In this document: piece by piece, positions 20,825-33,138 of the stretch
Numbering within the stretch: the first letter of the stretch is position 1
Layout: the number at the start of each line of letters is the position of its first letter
Assembly: GCA_048213135.1 (NCBI GenBank)
Contig: PS015098.1
Location: 123,965 to 175,246, forward strand
Length of the DNA: 51,282 bases
DNA from: Reclinomonas americana ATCC 50394
Lineage: Eukaryota; Jakobida; Jakobea; Jakobida
Direction: 5' to 3'
The notes under the pieces: model-generated
Told to the model about the DNA's origin: nothing
Seen by the model: only the letters and a program-made list of their open reading frames with translations
Database searches by the model: none
Program-made: the position numbers and the translations under genes

Positions 20825-23800
20825 ATGGGCAACGCCGGTTGCGTCTCTCTCTCGCCCCTGCTCCTCCTCCTCCTACCAATCTTCATCTCACATCCACACA
20901 GCCTCCACCGCCTCCTCCTCACCACCATCCTCCTCACCTCCTCTCCCTCCACCTCTCCCGCCTCCACCACCACCACCTCCACCTCTCACCGAACCCGCCG
21001 ACGAGATCCTCCTCGCCACCGTCGACCCCGCCGCGCTCCTCCCCGCGCCCTCTCACAGCGAGCCTCCTCCTCGCATCGACGCAGCAGACGCCCTCCACGC
21101 GCTCTTCCCTGCGGCCTCCGACTCGCGCGAACAGTACCGCCTGCGCGAGGTCATGGTCGCCGCGCACCTCAGCGCAGCCGCCTATCACGTCGACTGCGCG
21201 GTCGGCGTGCGCGGAGGCCCGCTGAGTGTGTCGGCGTTCTCGGCCCGGCGAGTGCTGGAGTCGCGCGGGCTGTTGCGCAGTGTGAGGGCCGTGCAGAGGG
21301 TGTCGTTGTCGCGATATCAGCAGGGATCGTCGTCGTTTGAGGGCGAGGATAGTGAGGATGAGGGTGAGTTGATGTCGTCGCCGTCGAGTGCGGATGCGTG
21401 GCCGTTTGGGCCGCCGTTGTTGCAGCGCGTGCAGGTTACGATTGCTGAGGCGCCGCAGGTGGGTGAAGGGGGGAGGAGGGAGAAGAGTATTTTTACTCAG
21501 TTGTCGCGTTTGTCGGGCTCACGTTCTTCTTCTCCTTCTTGCTCCTGTCCTTCTCTTCGTGCCTTCTTCATTGTTGCTCCTCGTCTTCGTTAGCGTTGCC
21601 TTCTTCATCCTTCTCTTGGTCTTGGTGTTCTGGCACCTTCTCCTTCTTGCTCCTGTCCCTCTCCGCTCCTCTTTCTTATTGTTGTTCTTCGTGGCTTCTT
21701 CATCCTTTTTCTTGTTCCTCTCCTTCCTTCGTTGTTCTTCTTGCCTTCTTCATCCTTTTCCTTGTTTCTCTCCTTCTCTTCGTTGCTCTTCTTGACGTCT
21801 TGCTTCTCCACCTTGTTCTTGCCCATCCGCGCTCGTGTTTCTTCTCCTTCTTGTTCCTCCCCTTCTCCTTCTCTTTCTCCTCCTTGTTCCTCGCCTGCTG
21901 CGTTTTCCTCGCCTTCTCCTTTCTTTGTGATTCATCTTGCCTCATTCACCTTCTCCTCCTTCTTCTTGTTCCTCCCGTCTCCTGCCTTCTCCTCGTTATT
22001 CTTCCTGCCTTGCTTATTCTTGTTGTTCTTCTCACTCTCTTCTTGTTCCTCCTTCTCTTTTTCTTTGTGATTCATCTTGCCTTCGTCGTCTTCTCTTCCT
22101 TCTCCCGCTCCACGTCCTCCTCCGTCATCTTCTTCTTCATTTCTTCGTTGCTCCTCTTCTCCTTTTCTTCGTGATTCTTCTTACCTTCTTCTTCCTTTCC
22201 TTCTTCTTCTCTCCTTGTTTTTCTCTGTTCCACCTCCTTGTTCTTCATTCTCCTCCTTTGTCCTCTTCTTCTTTTTCTCTCCTCGTCCTTATCCTCACTC
22301 CCCTCCCCTTCCCCCTTAATCCCCCCTCTCAGTTCTGCATGCTGGCGGAGGACCCGGAGACCCTGTACGTGTGCTTCAAGGGCACCTCGCTCTCCGACGC
22401 CGCCGACATTGTGGCCAACGCGCGCCGCGTCGCCATCCCCTTCCCCGGCCTGCGCAACGTGCTTGTGCACGAGGGCTACTATGCGCGCGCCAAGACCATG
22501 CAGATTCGCGAGATTGTCGACCGGGCGCGCCGCACGCGCCGCCGTCTCGTCTTTTGCGGCCACTCGCTGGGCGGAGCAGTGGCGGCGCTGGTGGCGCTGC
22601 GCGTCATTACCGAGGCACGGGTGGGCTCGCCGAATCACATTGCGTGCTACACGTTTGGTGCGCCGCTCTTTGTGGCCGCGGACTCGGTGCCGGCGATGCT
22701 GGAGCGACGGCTCGACAATATCTTCTTCAACTTTGCCATGGAGGGCGATTGGATTCCGTTCTGCCACATGCGACTCAACGAGGCGCTTGGTGGGGTGGTG
22801 AGTGGGTGGGAGGGGAAGGGGGAAGGGGGAAGAGGGGGAAGAGGGATGATTGGCACGATTCTCTTTGCTTGACCGCTCTCATTGCTCACTTGTCGCTCCA
22901 CTCGTTTTCTTTCTCTCACTCTCTGACTCTCGCAATATGTCTCTCTGTTTCTCCCTCTTTCTCCCTCTCACTTTCCTTTTGTTGCATTTTCTCTTTCTTT
23001 TTTTCTCTCACTCGCTTGAATCCCCTCCGCTTTCAATGTGATTCGAAGTTGCTCTCCCTCCTGCACTCCTCATGCTTGCTTTCTTTCTCTGTTTCCGTTT
23101 CCGCTGTCCTGACGATTTCTTCTCTTACCCTCTTTCTCTCGCTCTCCTCAAACTCTCTTTCTCTCTCTCTCTCTCTGTCTGTCTTTCTCGCCTCATTTCA
23201 TCTCTCTCACTGTCCTCGGTATCGCTTTCGTTCTTTTTCTTGCTGTCTCTCTCTCTCCTCGTTCTCACTTTCGCTGTCTCTCCCCTTCCACCTTTTCCCT
23301 CCTCTCTCTCACTCCCTCCTTCCCTCTCCCTCGCCTCCTCTCTCTCTCTCCCTCTCTCCCTCCCTCCCTCTCTTCCTCCCTCTCTTCCGCCCTCCCTCCC
23401 TCCCTCTCACTCCCTCCCTCCCTCCCTCCCTCCCTCTCACTCTGTCTTTCTCTCTTCCACCTACAGGCAGCCTCGCTGGTGCAACAGTACGCGTCGCCGT
23501 GGGACTGCCTGATGATCGGGCAAGACGGGTGCACGCGCATGTATCCTCGGGACATCTTCAGCCAGGCGGCGCCACCGTTCCCGGTGAGTGCCGAGTGGCA
23601 TCGCGCCGTCCTGTATCGGGAGCGATTGGACTCGGTGGTGCGCAGTTACACGCCGCTGCCGAGTGCCTCGCTCGACAGCTTTGACAATTACGGAACGCTG
23701 CCGGGCACGCTATTCCGTGGACTCTCGTGGATCGAGCAGACCGTGTCGCCCACGTCGCCCACTGCCGTCACACTCGGTACAACAGCGGCAGCACCAAGCG

Positions 23801-25988
23801 CCACGGCTACTGCCGCCGCCGGTCCCTCCTGCTCGACTGCTCCAGTGGTGGAGAGCGACGATGTGGTCTTTCCGCCGCCGGTGCTGCCGGACGAGGTGTC
23901 GTTCCAGTACGTGCCCAGTGACAAGCACATGGTGGGAGAGATTCAAGGCGATCGTCTCCAGCAAATCACCCATGCCGAGCTGGTCTACGAAGGTGTGCTT
24001 CTCGGCTCCTTCTGTTTGACCAAAGGCTGTGCCGCGAAACTCACCCATCGTGTGTGTTGGCAGGCGAGGTGTATCCGGCCACCATTGTCAACTCGCGACA
24101 CACGCTGTCGTTCCGTGTGTCGATTCCGCGTGCCACCTCTGGCCGCTCATCGCAAATCACCATGCGGTTGCTGTCGCCCTTCCACAAATGCGAGGTGCTG
24201 GCTCACATTACGTTCCTGCGGTGCGCACTCATCGCCATTTCCCTCCTCTCGTTTATCCTCCTCTCACGATTTCTGCCCTTTTCTGCAGCGTGCTGCTCCT
24301 GGGTCCCACTGGCTCCGGCAAGACGAGCCTCTGCAAGGCGCTGATGGAGGAGGCGCCGGGGAGAGCGTACTATCAGTCGCAAGACCCCATGGGCAGTGGG
24401 TTCCCGCAAGAGTCGTTTGTCGTACCCGGTCGCATCACGGGTGTGGTGCGCATGAAGTTCCTGGAGATTGTCGATCGAACCGGTCTCGAGCGCTACGGTC
24501 CAGAAGAGGTATGGCACATGTGGGATGCAGACGCATACGTGGTGAGCTGACGACGTAGGAGAACAGGTCGACCAATTCCGTCGCGATTTCATCGACACGG
24601 CCACGCCGCCTGCGCTCGTGCTCTTTGTCACGTCGCCGCTGTCACGCCTGCTGCTCGAGGAACCCGCAGGCTCGTCATCGCAGTCACCGGTAGCGACAGC
24701 GGTCGGTGCTGGCGGCTCTGGCATTGGTGCCTCCTTGTCGGCCGCGTCCTCGATGCCGCCTGCGCCGCCCCAACCGCCACCGCCACCACCACCACCTTCT
24801 TCACTCTCGTCGCCGCCACCGCCGCTCTCGTCCATAGCCGCGGCCTCGTCGGCTGGGTCAGCAATCTCAGCTCAGGCAGTTGCCGGTAGCAGCGGCAGCG
24901 GCGGCGGCGGTGGTGGTGGTGCGTCGTCTTCCGGCTCCGCGACCTCGGTGCGCCTCGCCGTGTGCACTCTGCTGGAGGAAGTCACGCGCCGCGGTCTGCC
25001 GCTGCTCTACGTCATGTCGAATTGCTTTAGTGTCGACCCGAGTGAGCTCGTCAAGATCAAGGACGTGTACCAGCAGAGGCTGGGCGTGGAGCCGCGGCAG
25101 TGGATCGATGTCAACTCCAAGCCGATTCACCGCTTCCCGGTGACGATGAACAATCTGATTGAGCAAATGGTGGCGCGTATTCGGCACGATTTGCGAGGTC
25201 CGCTGTTGGAGTCGCTGCCGTCGCGATGGGTGACGGAGGTGAAAGGTGAGGGGAAGGGAAAGGAGTATGAGGTGGATAGGAGGGGTTTGATTTGTTGGCT
25301 GTGTGTCTCTTCATGCATGTCTGTCTGTCAGTGTTTCACTGTGTCTCTCTCTTTGTGGCTGTGTCTCTGTCTCTAATGTTAATCTCTGGCTCTCTCGAGG
25401 TGAACGTCCGTGCGTCTCTGTCTTTCTTCTCCTCTGTCGCTAAGTGTGCCTCGCTCTCTGTGCTTTCCCTCGCTGTCCATTTTCCCCTCTCTCTCGTAAC
25501 CTCTTTCAGTGTCTGTGTGAGTGAGAGAGTTAGAATAAGGAGAACTAAGAACGAGAGAGACGATCAGCAACGCAGTCAAGGCAGGAGTGAGATCGGCCAT
25601 CAGCAGTCGAAAGTGAAATTAGCAGTGCACACCAGGAAAAGGCGGACGAGGCAACATTGCATGTGAGAAACGAACGACAGGCAGACGGACAGACGTGCAC
25701 AAAGGAGTCGTATAGAGAGCAGTGCAAGAGACCGAGACAGCGCACAAGCTGTCTTTCAGACTTGACTGGATAGCTCTTTCTTTCTTTCTCCTTCGACCTC
25801 TTTCTGTCTCGCTCGCTGTGCTTTTTTGAAGGTCTTCTCTTCCCTTTCTCTCCCCTATCTGTGTCCTTCCGCTCACCACCCTCCCCACAGGTTGGCTGCA
25901 ATCGCTCGACTGGGTATTCGTCGGCAAGGTGGCAGCGGTGGCTGGTATCGGCCTGGGCGCGCTAAAGTACGTCTTGGGCAAGAGGTAA
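20825..25988 (+). CDS. Class-3 lipase fused to a degenerate P-loop GTPase domain, putatively N-myristoylated, with a C-terminal membrane anchor
   Basis: Exons are 20825-20837, 20902-21458, 22333-22797, 23467-23992, 24064-24220, 24289-24508, 24567-25245 and 25891-25988, giving 904 residues with consistent phases. The 13-nt first exon gives MGNAAS, an N-myristoylation consensus (Gly2, Ser6). A polyproline stretch follows. The alpha/beta-hydrolase part holds GHSLGGA (Ser near residue 268), EGDWIPF (candidate Asp near 329) and EWHRAVLY (candidate His near 390), the layout of class-3 lipases. A second domain has GPTGSGKTS (P-loop Lys near 584) and DRTG (G3-like, near 635). It has no NKxD; VMSNCFSVD stands in that place. 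The protein ends with FVGKVAAVAGIGLGALKYVL and GKR, a tail-anchor-like helix with a basic tip. Both ends would tether it to membrane. Lipid hydrolysis controlled by nucleotide is inference. Confidence 0.88.
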
Positions 25989-26039
25989 CAGCGACGGAGG
26001 AGGTTACACACAAAGCAAAACAATTGTCTATTAAAATCA

Positions 26040-27192
26040 TCATTGTTGAGGTCCCACACGCGACATGGCCCGCAAGAACTGTTTCCTGGTGCGAATGGCT
26101 TCGCGGGCCAGCAGAATGTCGAGCTCGAGTTCCAACTTGCGCCGAGAGCGCGGTGATAGGGAGTCGGGTACCGCTGTGTGATGGAGGGAAAGAAAAGGCG
26201 TAAGCGATTGGTGTTCGCACTCGGAACAGGTCGCAAAGAAAAGAGAGGCTGTGAGAATGAGCGGAGGCCAGTGGGGAGCAGCGAAAGCAACGGAGACAGA
26301 AGAGAGAGAGGGAGAGAGAGGGAGAGAGAGGGAGAGAGAGATAGGGGAGACTGTGAGAAAGAACGGAGGCCAGTGCGGGGCAGCGAAGGCGAAGGAACCA
26401 GAAGAGAGGGAGTGAGAGAGAGGGAGAGATAGAGAGAAGAGAGAAAGAGGAGAGACTGAGAAAGAACGGAGGCCAGTGAAAGGGAGAGAGAGAGAGAGAA
26501 GAGAAGAGAGAGAGAGAGAAGAGAGAGACAGGAGAGACTGCGAGAAAGAACAGTGGCAAGCGAAAGCGAAGAAGGAGAGGGAGAGAACTCGTCTCACCTG
26601 TGGACCTCTCGCGCAACCAATCCGTCAGCTGCACGCTCTCCCTCAGCGAACCACTCTGTGTCAGCAACGGCCGTCCCACTCGCCCACCAGCCGCAGTGGG
26701 AGGTCTCGGTGGCGACGGAGACAACACCAAGCTCGCTCGCGACCTCGGAGGCGACACGCGATCCAACTCGTACGATGCCGGCGATGCAGGTCTGACCAGT
26801 GGAGGCGGCTCTTGCTGTGACACTGCCTGTGCATCATCATCCATCGAGTCCTCTGCGACTGGCCACCGATCACTGCTCGTCTGCACAGCTGTCGACGCGC
26901 GCAGCGGAGTCATGGACGACTCGGTCCACATTGGCTTTTGTGTTTGGCGCAAAGTGGCCAGCGTGAGCTTGCGCGGGAGAGGCACCACTGCGCCGGGTGA
27001 GCGGAAGGCACCCTCGATCTCGCGACAGATCGCTCCGTAGTCCTCCAACGCCTGTCGCATGCGAGCGCGTACTCGGTGCCCGCGGAATACTCTCTGCACG
27101 CAAGTGAGGAAGTCATTGAGAGTGTGTGTGAGAGCGTGTAAGAAAGTGGGACGCACTTGAATGACAGTGGCTGCGCGACGCCTTCTCTCCAT
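26040..27192 (-). CDS. IQ-motif protein resembling IQCC
   Basis: Exons are 27192-27157, 27093-26598 and 26173-26040, giving 221 residues. The first exon MERRRRAATVIQ runs into RVFRGHRVRARMRQALEDY, completing one IQ motif (calmodulin binding), then GAICREIEGAF. This order (IQ, then a helix with REIEG) matches animal IQCC. The last exon, SPRSRRKLELELDILLAREA then IRTRKQFLRAM, resembles IQCC's C-terminal helix. The middle is Pro/Ser-rich and disordered. IQCC is poorly characterised; its presence fits a flagellated organism. The stop lies 51 bp from the stop of the convergent lipase gene, so the 3' UTRs probably overlap. Confidence 0.65.
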
Positions 27193-27405
27193 CAATCACA
27201 ATCTCGTAACGACTAGTTTTTTTCGAGGCAAATGCGGAGAAAAGTCATGCGATCGGACCAAGCACACTCTACCAGTGTGTGTGTGTGTGTCGCTGACAAT
27301 GGAAGGACGCTCGCAAAGCCCCAGAGAGAAAGCAGAGTGCATTCAAACAACTTTGTTCATTTTGCAGTCCTCTCTTTGTCTCTTCTCCAGTCTCTCTCTC
27401 CACTG

Positions 27406-28014
27406 TCAGTGGGAGCTGCCGAGCAACACAAACGGCGTGAACTGGCAGCGATTTCCGTACCAGTAGCCGCAGCAGTTACCGTTGCCCACGTTGGTGCTGG
27501 TGCCTGGGCAGGGTGCGGTGCCGGCGGCCACCTCTGCGTAGGTCGCACAATTGTAGTGGCACGTGCAGCTGTCGAACTCGTTGCAGTTGCCGTGTGAGCC
27601 GCAGGCGGTGGCGGACTTGTCGTCGGTGCACACACCCACGGGCCACTTGTCGGGGAAGGGCGAGATGTCGCAGTTGGGGCCGGAGAGGAAGCCGCAGCAG
27701 TTGCCTGCGAGAGGGGAGGTTAGATTCGCATCAACGGTGACAGAAAGGGAGAGGGAGACAGAGACAGGACGAGAGAGAGAGAGAGGAGGGGGGGGGACGC
27801 ATGCACAGAGCACAGTGCAGAACGACCAGCGAGTGGAGAGAGGGAGAGAGAGAGAGAGCGCGCGCGCACCATTGCCAACGGTCACGGTGCCTGGTGGGCA
27901 GGGGGCGCCAACGGCGTACGTCTTGCAGTTGCGCTCACAGGCAAGTGCAAGTGGGGCCATGGCAGTGATCGCGATCACGACGAGGAGGGCGAGGCGCACA
28001 GCGGACGACGTCAT
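27406..28014 (-). CDS. Small secreted cysteine-rich protein with an internal repeat
   Basis: Exons are 28014-27870 and 27704-27406, giving 147 residues. The N-terminus is a clear signal peptide: basic n-region, core LALLVVIAITAMAPLAL, then Ala-Cys. The mature part has two copies of a module: CERNCKTYA..PCPPGTVTV, then GNGNCCGF, and later CHYNCATYA..APCPGTSTNV, then GNGNCCGYWYG. CGSHGNCNEFDSCTC, an EGF-like cysteine pattern, separates them. Many cysteines suggest disulfides and an extracellular or vacuolar location. I do not recognise the family. The intron falls inside the repeated GNG motif of the first module. Confidence 0.85.
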   Translation of the reverse strand: MTSSAVRLALLVVIAITAMAPLALACERNCKTYAVGAPCPPGTVTVGNGARALSLSLPLSTRWSFCTVLCACVPPPPLSLSRPVSVSLSLSVTVDANLTSPLAGNCCGFLSGPNCDISPFPDKWPVGVCTDDKSATACGSHGNCNEFDSCTCHYNCATYAEVAAGTAPCPGTSTNVGNGNCCGYWYGNRCQFTPFVLLGSSH

Positions 28015-28822
28015 TCTTCTTTGGCTCCCAAAAACGATGGAAAAACGAGTTGATTGAATTGTGCGCATCTTTTCATTTTGTTCGACCTCGCTCTGTGTTT
28101 CTCCGGATCCGCAGATGCGGACCGTGGGAAGGGGAGTGGATGCGAATACTCGAATATGTGCGGTGACCACAGGTGAGTGTGCAGAACTGCAACCAGCTGC
28201 AGTGAATGAATTCGAAGGTGGTGCGAGCAATCGCGCGCGCTCGACTCGAAGATCATCAAGGCCAACGACGGCAGCCACTTCTCGAGCCTCATGAGTACGT
28301 AACCTATGGCTAGAAGTCTAGGGGCCAAGGAGCTCGTTGGCCGCTTCGGCGAGCGTTCATGAACCAAGCATGTTTGAATTCGATCGCGAATTCCGGATCC
28401 TGATCATGACGCGACTCACTGCGAGAGCCCAATTGCAAAGCACTAGCAACAGGAGGACAAATTCACCACGTCGCTGAGCCAGCGGAGCTTGAGCCGTGGT
28501 TTCTCCCAGCAACGCCCCATATGCATGAGCCATCGATATCTCGTGCTCGACTTTTCTGCACCGCTGCGTTGCCGCGATGTATCTGTTTCTGGTTCTCACT
28601 CAAGATGGTGATCATCATGCAGCTGTGTTGCTGTTTGGATTGTAAAGTTGTTGTTGTTGTTCTGTGTGCCACGAAAATCGGAGCGACTTCGCAATATCAA
28701 CATCACCACAATCTCGCCGACCTGTCGCGCTCTATCGCTAGCCAGTGCAGCCTTGTCTCATCCCAAGTGTTATACACGCGACTCGGACATTGCAAACCCC
28801 TTCCCATCAAAGTGCGTCCCAC
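28015..28822. promoter_or_regulatory. Divergent intergenic region (808 bp)
   Basis: It lies between the divergent starts at 28014 and 28823 and so should carry both promoters. It contains an imperfect inverted repeat, GAATTCG-ATCG-CGAATTC, near 28376. I see no RNA gene or exon. Confidence 0.4.
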
Positions 28823-31800
28823 ATGACAAAAGAACAATCAATCATGCGGCGCCGGTTCGCCGAGACCGCTCTCCCACACGAGGGCGGCACCACTTCAACC
28901 ACAACGACCACGACTGCAACCAGCGCAGCCTCGGCGCTGTTCATGGTGCAAGAGGAGCTGCTGCGCTCGCGTGGACATGGCACCAAGTACTCCACTTCCG
29001 CCACCTCCTCGCCTCCGTCAACGGCAACAGCGACAACGGCTGTGCGTGTGGTGCTCGCTGCCTTGTTCGTCGCCAGCTCCATGTTGAGTTGGACGTGTGT
29101 GAGCGAGTGTGAGAGAGTGGGAGAGACTGAAGTGGGGGGAAAAACGCGCGAATCTCTGCATATCGATGCTTTGTGTATGCCGACTGATACTCGCTGCTGT
29201 GTGTGCACGTGCATGTCTCTCTATGTGTGCGTGTCTCTCTCTCCCACACAGTGTGCATACGTGTGCATGCGCATTTCCGATGCATTCCCGCTGTTGTCAT
29301 TTGTCTGTCTACGCACTCTCACTCGCTCTTGCACACTCACGCACTCTTAGCACACACTGTGTCAAAGCGAGCTGCATACAGTGAGTGAGAAGCGCAATGC
29401 TTCGACTGATAAGATTACATAAGGCGACTTCAGCAACCTTCAGACACACTGGCCTCTCTCACTCACTGACTCTCTCGCTCCAACATTCACACACTGTGGC
29501 GTAGTGAGCTGCACATGATGAGGGAAGAGAGCAACAACTTGACAGAAGGGATTACAGAAGGCGACTGGAGCAATCTGCAGGTGTTTTCTCTCTCGCACTC
29601 TCTCTTTCACTCTCACACTCTCTCACTCTCCCACTATCATGCACACGCTGTACAAAGTGAGCTGCATACCGCGCGAGAGAAGGACTTGATGGAGGGGATT
29701 ACAGAATACAACTGAACGCGCGCCCAAACTTGGACTCTCTCTTCTCTCTGCTTCCTTCCCTCGTCTCTTTCCGTCTCTTTCCGTCTCTTTCCGTCTCTTT
29801 CCCACTCTCTCTCTCGATCACTCTCTGACCTTCTTGCGTGTGTACAGAATTGGACTCTTCATGGTCGACGTGCATGTGTTGGCGACATACGGCGATGTTT
29901 CGGCCATGGACACGTACTTGATGTGGCTCGGCAGTGTACAATACGACCACGTGCTAGCGGCGCAGCTATTAGGGCCGTCGGTGTCGCCGTTGGAGTTGGA
30001 ATCGACGTTGCAAGTTGAGTTTCAATGTGTGATCACTCGCCGGCTTTCTCGCTCGTTCTTGTCTCGCCCTCGCGCTCTCTCTCTCTCTCACTTACACGCT
30101 CACCCTCCCACGCTCTCTCACTCACTCGCTGTCGCTCTTGTTGCTGAGCTTCGCGTTGTAGTCGCTGACTCTTCTATTCCTCCCTTGTCTCTCATTCTGA
30201 GGGTTGCTCACCTTGACTTATCCTGGCTCACCCTCAATCGCACGCACTCACTCATGCTCACTCTTGTTGATGGGCGTTCGCTTTGCCGTCGCTCATTCTC
30301 TTGCCCATCATCGTTTGTCTTCTCCTTGGTGTGAATGCTTGTGCTTCGTCTCACGTCACCCTTGCATGTGATTCTGGTCCCTTTTCAGCAAGGCTCGCCT
30401 CAGTTGCACACGCGCTCTCTCTTGCTCACTCTCCAGCTTGTCCACACTCGCCTTCCGCTCACTCCTCTCGCTTCACACTCAGCCACATTTATTACTTAGC
30501 TTTTCTCACCTTCCCTCCATCTTCCCTCCCTTCTCCTTCTCCTCCCCTTCTCCTTCTCCTTCCCCTCCTGCCTCGCAGGCATTAAAAGCCCGGGCAAGTC
30601 GCACCTCTGGCAGCGAAGACGAACGCTGCAACGCCATGATGAAGCTGGCCAGGTTGCACGACGAATTGCTGCAGGATTGGCCCGTCGCGCAGCACTTGTA
30701 CAATACGGCGGCGGCGGAGTCGAAGCGATGGCGTGTCGATGCGTGGTATCATTTGGGTCGCCATTTTCGACGCGCTGGTACGTGATCACCGTCCATGTCT
30801 CTTTGCCTTCTCCCCTCACACTCCTCCTCCTCCTCCTCGCAGGCGACATCAAACAAGGCCTCCGGTACCTCTCCCAGGCGGTGGCACTGGAGGCTTCGGA
30901 GACCAACGCTGCGCCGTCGCCGCTCCCGCTCACCTCGGCCAGCCCTTTAGATCCCTCCTCCGAGTTCACCATTGGCATTGGCACGCGGGGTGCCTCGTCG
31001 CACGCCGCGCCCAACAGCACTCCGCTCTACCCGCTGCTGGATCGCTGCATCCTGCACCTGGAGTACCTCACCAACGCCGTGCTCGCGCTGGAGCCGTCGT
31101 CTCCTGAGTGGGTCAATGCGGTCAAGCGCAGTTTGGCGCAGGTGTGTGTGGGCGGGGGAGGGTGAAGAGAAGGAGTGTGGCAGAGAGAGTGAAAGAAAGA
31201 GAGTGAGGCAGAGAGAAGCAGACATATAGTCACGCCCAGAGAGGAGAAAGAAACAGATTCAAAGACACTCTTTCTGCTCTCTCAGTGTGTCTATGAATCT
31301 GCCTCTCTGCCTCTCTCTTTCTCTCTCTCTCCCTCTCTCTCNNNNNNNNNNNNNNNNNNNNNNNNNNNNNNNNNNNNNNNNNNNNNNNNNNNNNNNNNNN
31401 NNNNNNNNNNNNNNNNNNNNNNNNNNNNNNNNNNNNNNNNNNNNNNNNNNNNNNNNNNNNNNNNNNNNNNNNNNNNNNNNNNNNNNNNNNNNNNNNNNNN
31501 NNNNNNNNNNNNNNNNNNNNNNNNNNNNNNNNNNNNNNNNNNNNNNNNNNNNNNNNNNNNNNNNNNNNNNNNNNNNNNNNNNNNNNNNNNNNNNNNNNNN
31601 NNNNNNNNNNNNNNNNNNNNNNNNNNNNNNNNNNNNNNNNNNNNNNNNNNNNNNNNNNNNNNNNNNNNNNNNNNNNNNNNNNNNNNNNNNNNNNNNNNNN
31701 NNNNNNNNNNNNNNNNNNNNNNNNNNNNNNNNNNNNNNNNNNNNNNNNNNNNNNNNNNNNNNNNNNNNNNNNNNNNNNNNNNNNNNNNNNNNNNNNNNNN

Positions 31801-31884
31801 NNNNNNNNNNNNNNNNNNNNNNNNNNNNNNNNNNNNNNNNNNNNNNNNNNNNNNNNNNNNNNNNNNNNNNNNNNNNNNNTCGTC

Positions 31885-31972
<88 letters not shown>

Positions 31973-32447
31973 TCCCCTCTCTTCTCCCTGTCCTGTTTCC
32001 TTCCTTACGCGCACCTTTACTCTTAGTCTTGGAGATACGTGAGCGCTGTCGCGTCCTCACCTCCTTCCCCCCTCTCCCTCCTCATTCTCACTGCGCCCTC
32101 CACGCAGCGCCCTGTCGCCCTTCCAAGTCTGGGAATACTGGTCGACAGCCGTGACTCGCATGCACGGCTTCTGCGGCCATATGTCACTGCCACCACCCAA
32201 CAGTAGCACCACTACTACTACTACTACCACCACCGGCTTGCCGTCTTCATCGTCTGCGGCGCCCTCGGCATTCTCGACAACTTCGACTTCGGCATCATCG
32301 TCGACAACAACCACAACAACACCTGGCGCAGCAAGCGCAGCACCAGCATCCTCAGCACAGTCTACAGATACTCAGAAGCCCGCGTCCTCATCATCGTCGT
32401 CAGAGAGCAAGGAGAAGAAGAAGAAGAAGAAACGGGTTGGAAAATAA
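28823..32447 (+). CDS. Single-pass membrane protein with TPR-like helices (at least one exon lost in gap)
   Basis: Exons are 28823-29094, 29848-30013, 30579-30777, 30843-31141, [gap 31342-31879] and 32108-32447. The N-terminus is Thr/Ser-rich, followed by a hydrophobic segment VRVVLAALFVASSMLSW. Helical repeats follow: CNAMMKLARLHDELLQDW, AQHLYNTAAAESKRW, AWYHLGRHFRRAGDIKQGL and YLSQAVALEA look like TPR or Sel1-type pairs. The last exon has SPFQVWEYWSTAVTRMHGF, a Ser/Thr-rich stretch, and ends in KKKKKKRVGK. The exon at 31141 ends in phase 0 and the last exon needs phase 2, so an exon of length 3n+2 must be missing in between. The start could also be the ATG at 28844. The family is not recognised. 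Confidence 0.65.
29366..29717 (+). repeat. Degenerate tandem repeat in intron 1 of the TPR-like gene
   Basis: Segments beginning GTGAGCTGCATAC and containing GATTACAGAAGGCGACT recur near 29366, 29503 and 29656, a spacing of about 140-150 bp. Confidence 0.6.
31342..31879. other. Assembly gap (538 N) flanked by (CT)n
   Basis: A run of N in an intron of the TPR-like gene. The right flank is a pure CT run to about 31969. Confidence 0.99.

Positions 32448-33138
<691 letters not shown>

Noticed and set aside
28376-28394. Inverted repeat GAATTCG/CGAATTC
   Set aside because: Seven-base arms with a four-base loop are too short to call a terminator or binding site without further copies.
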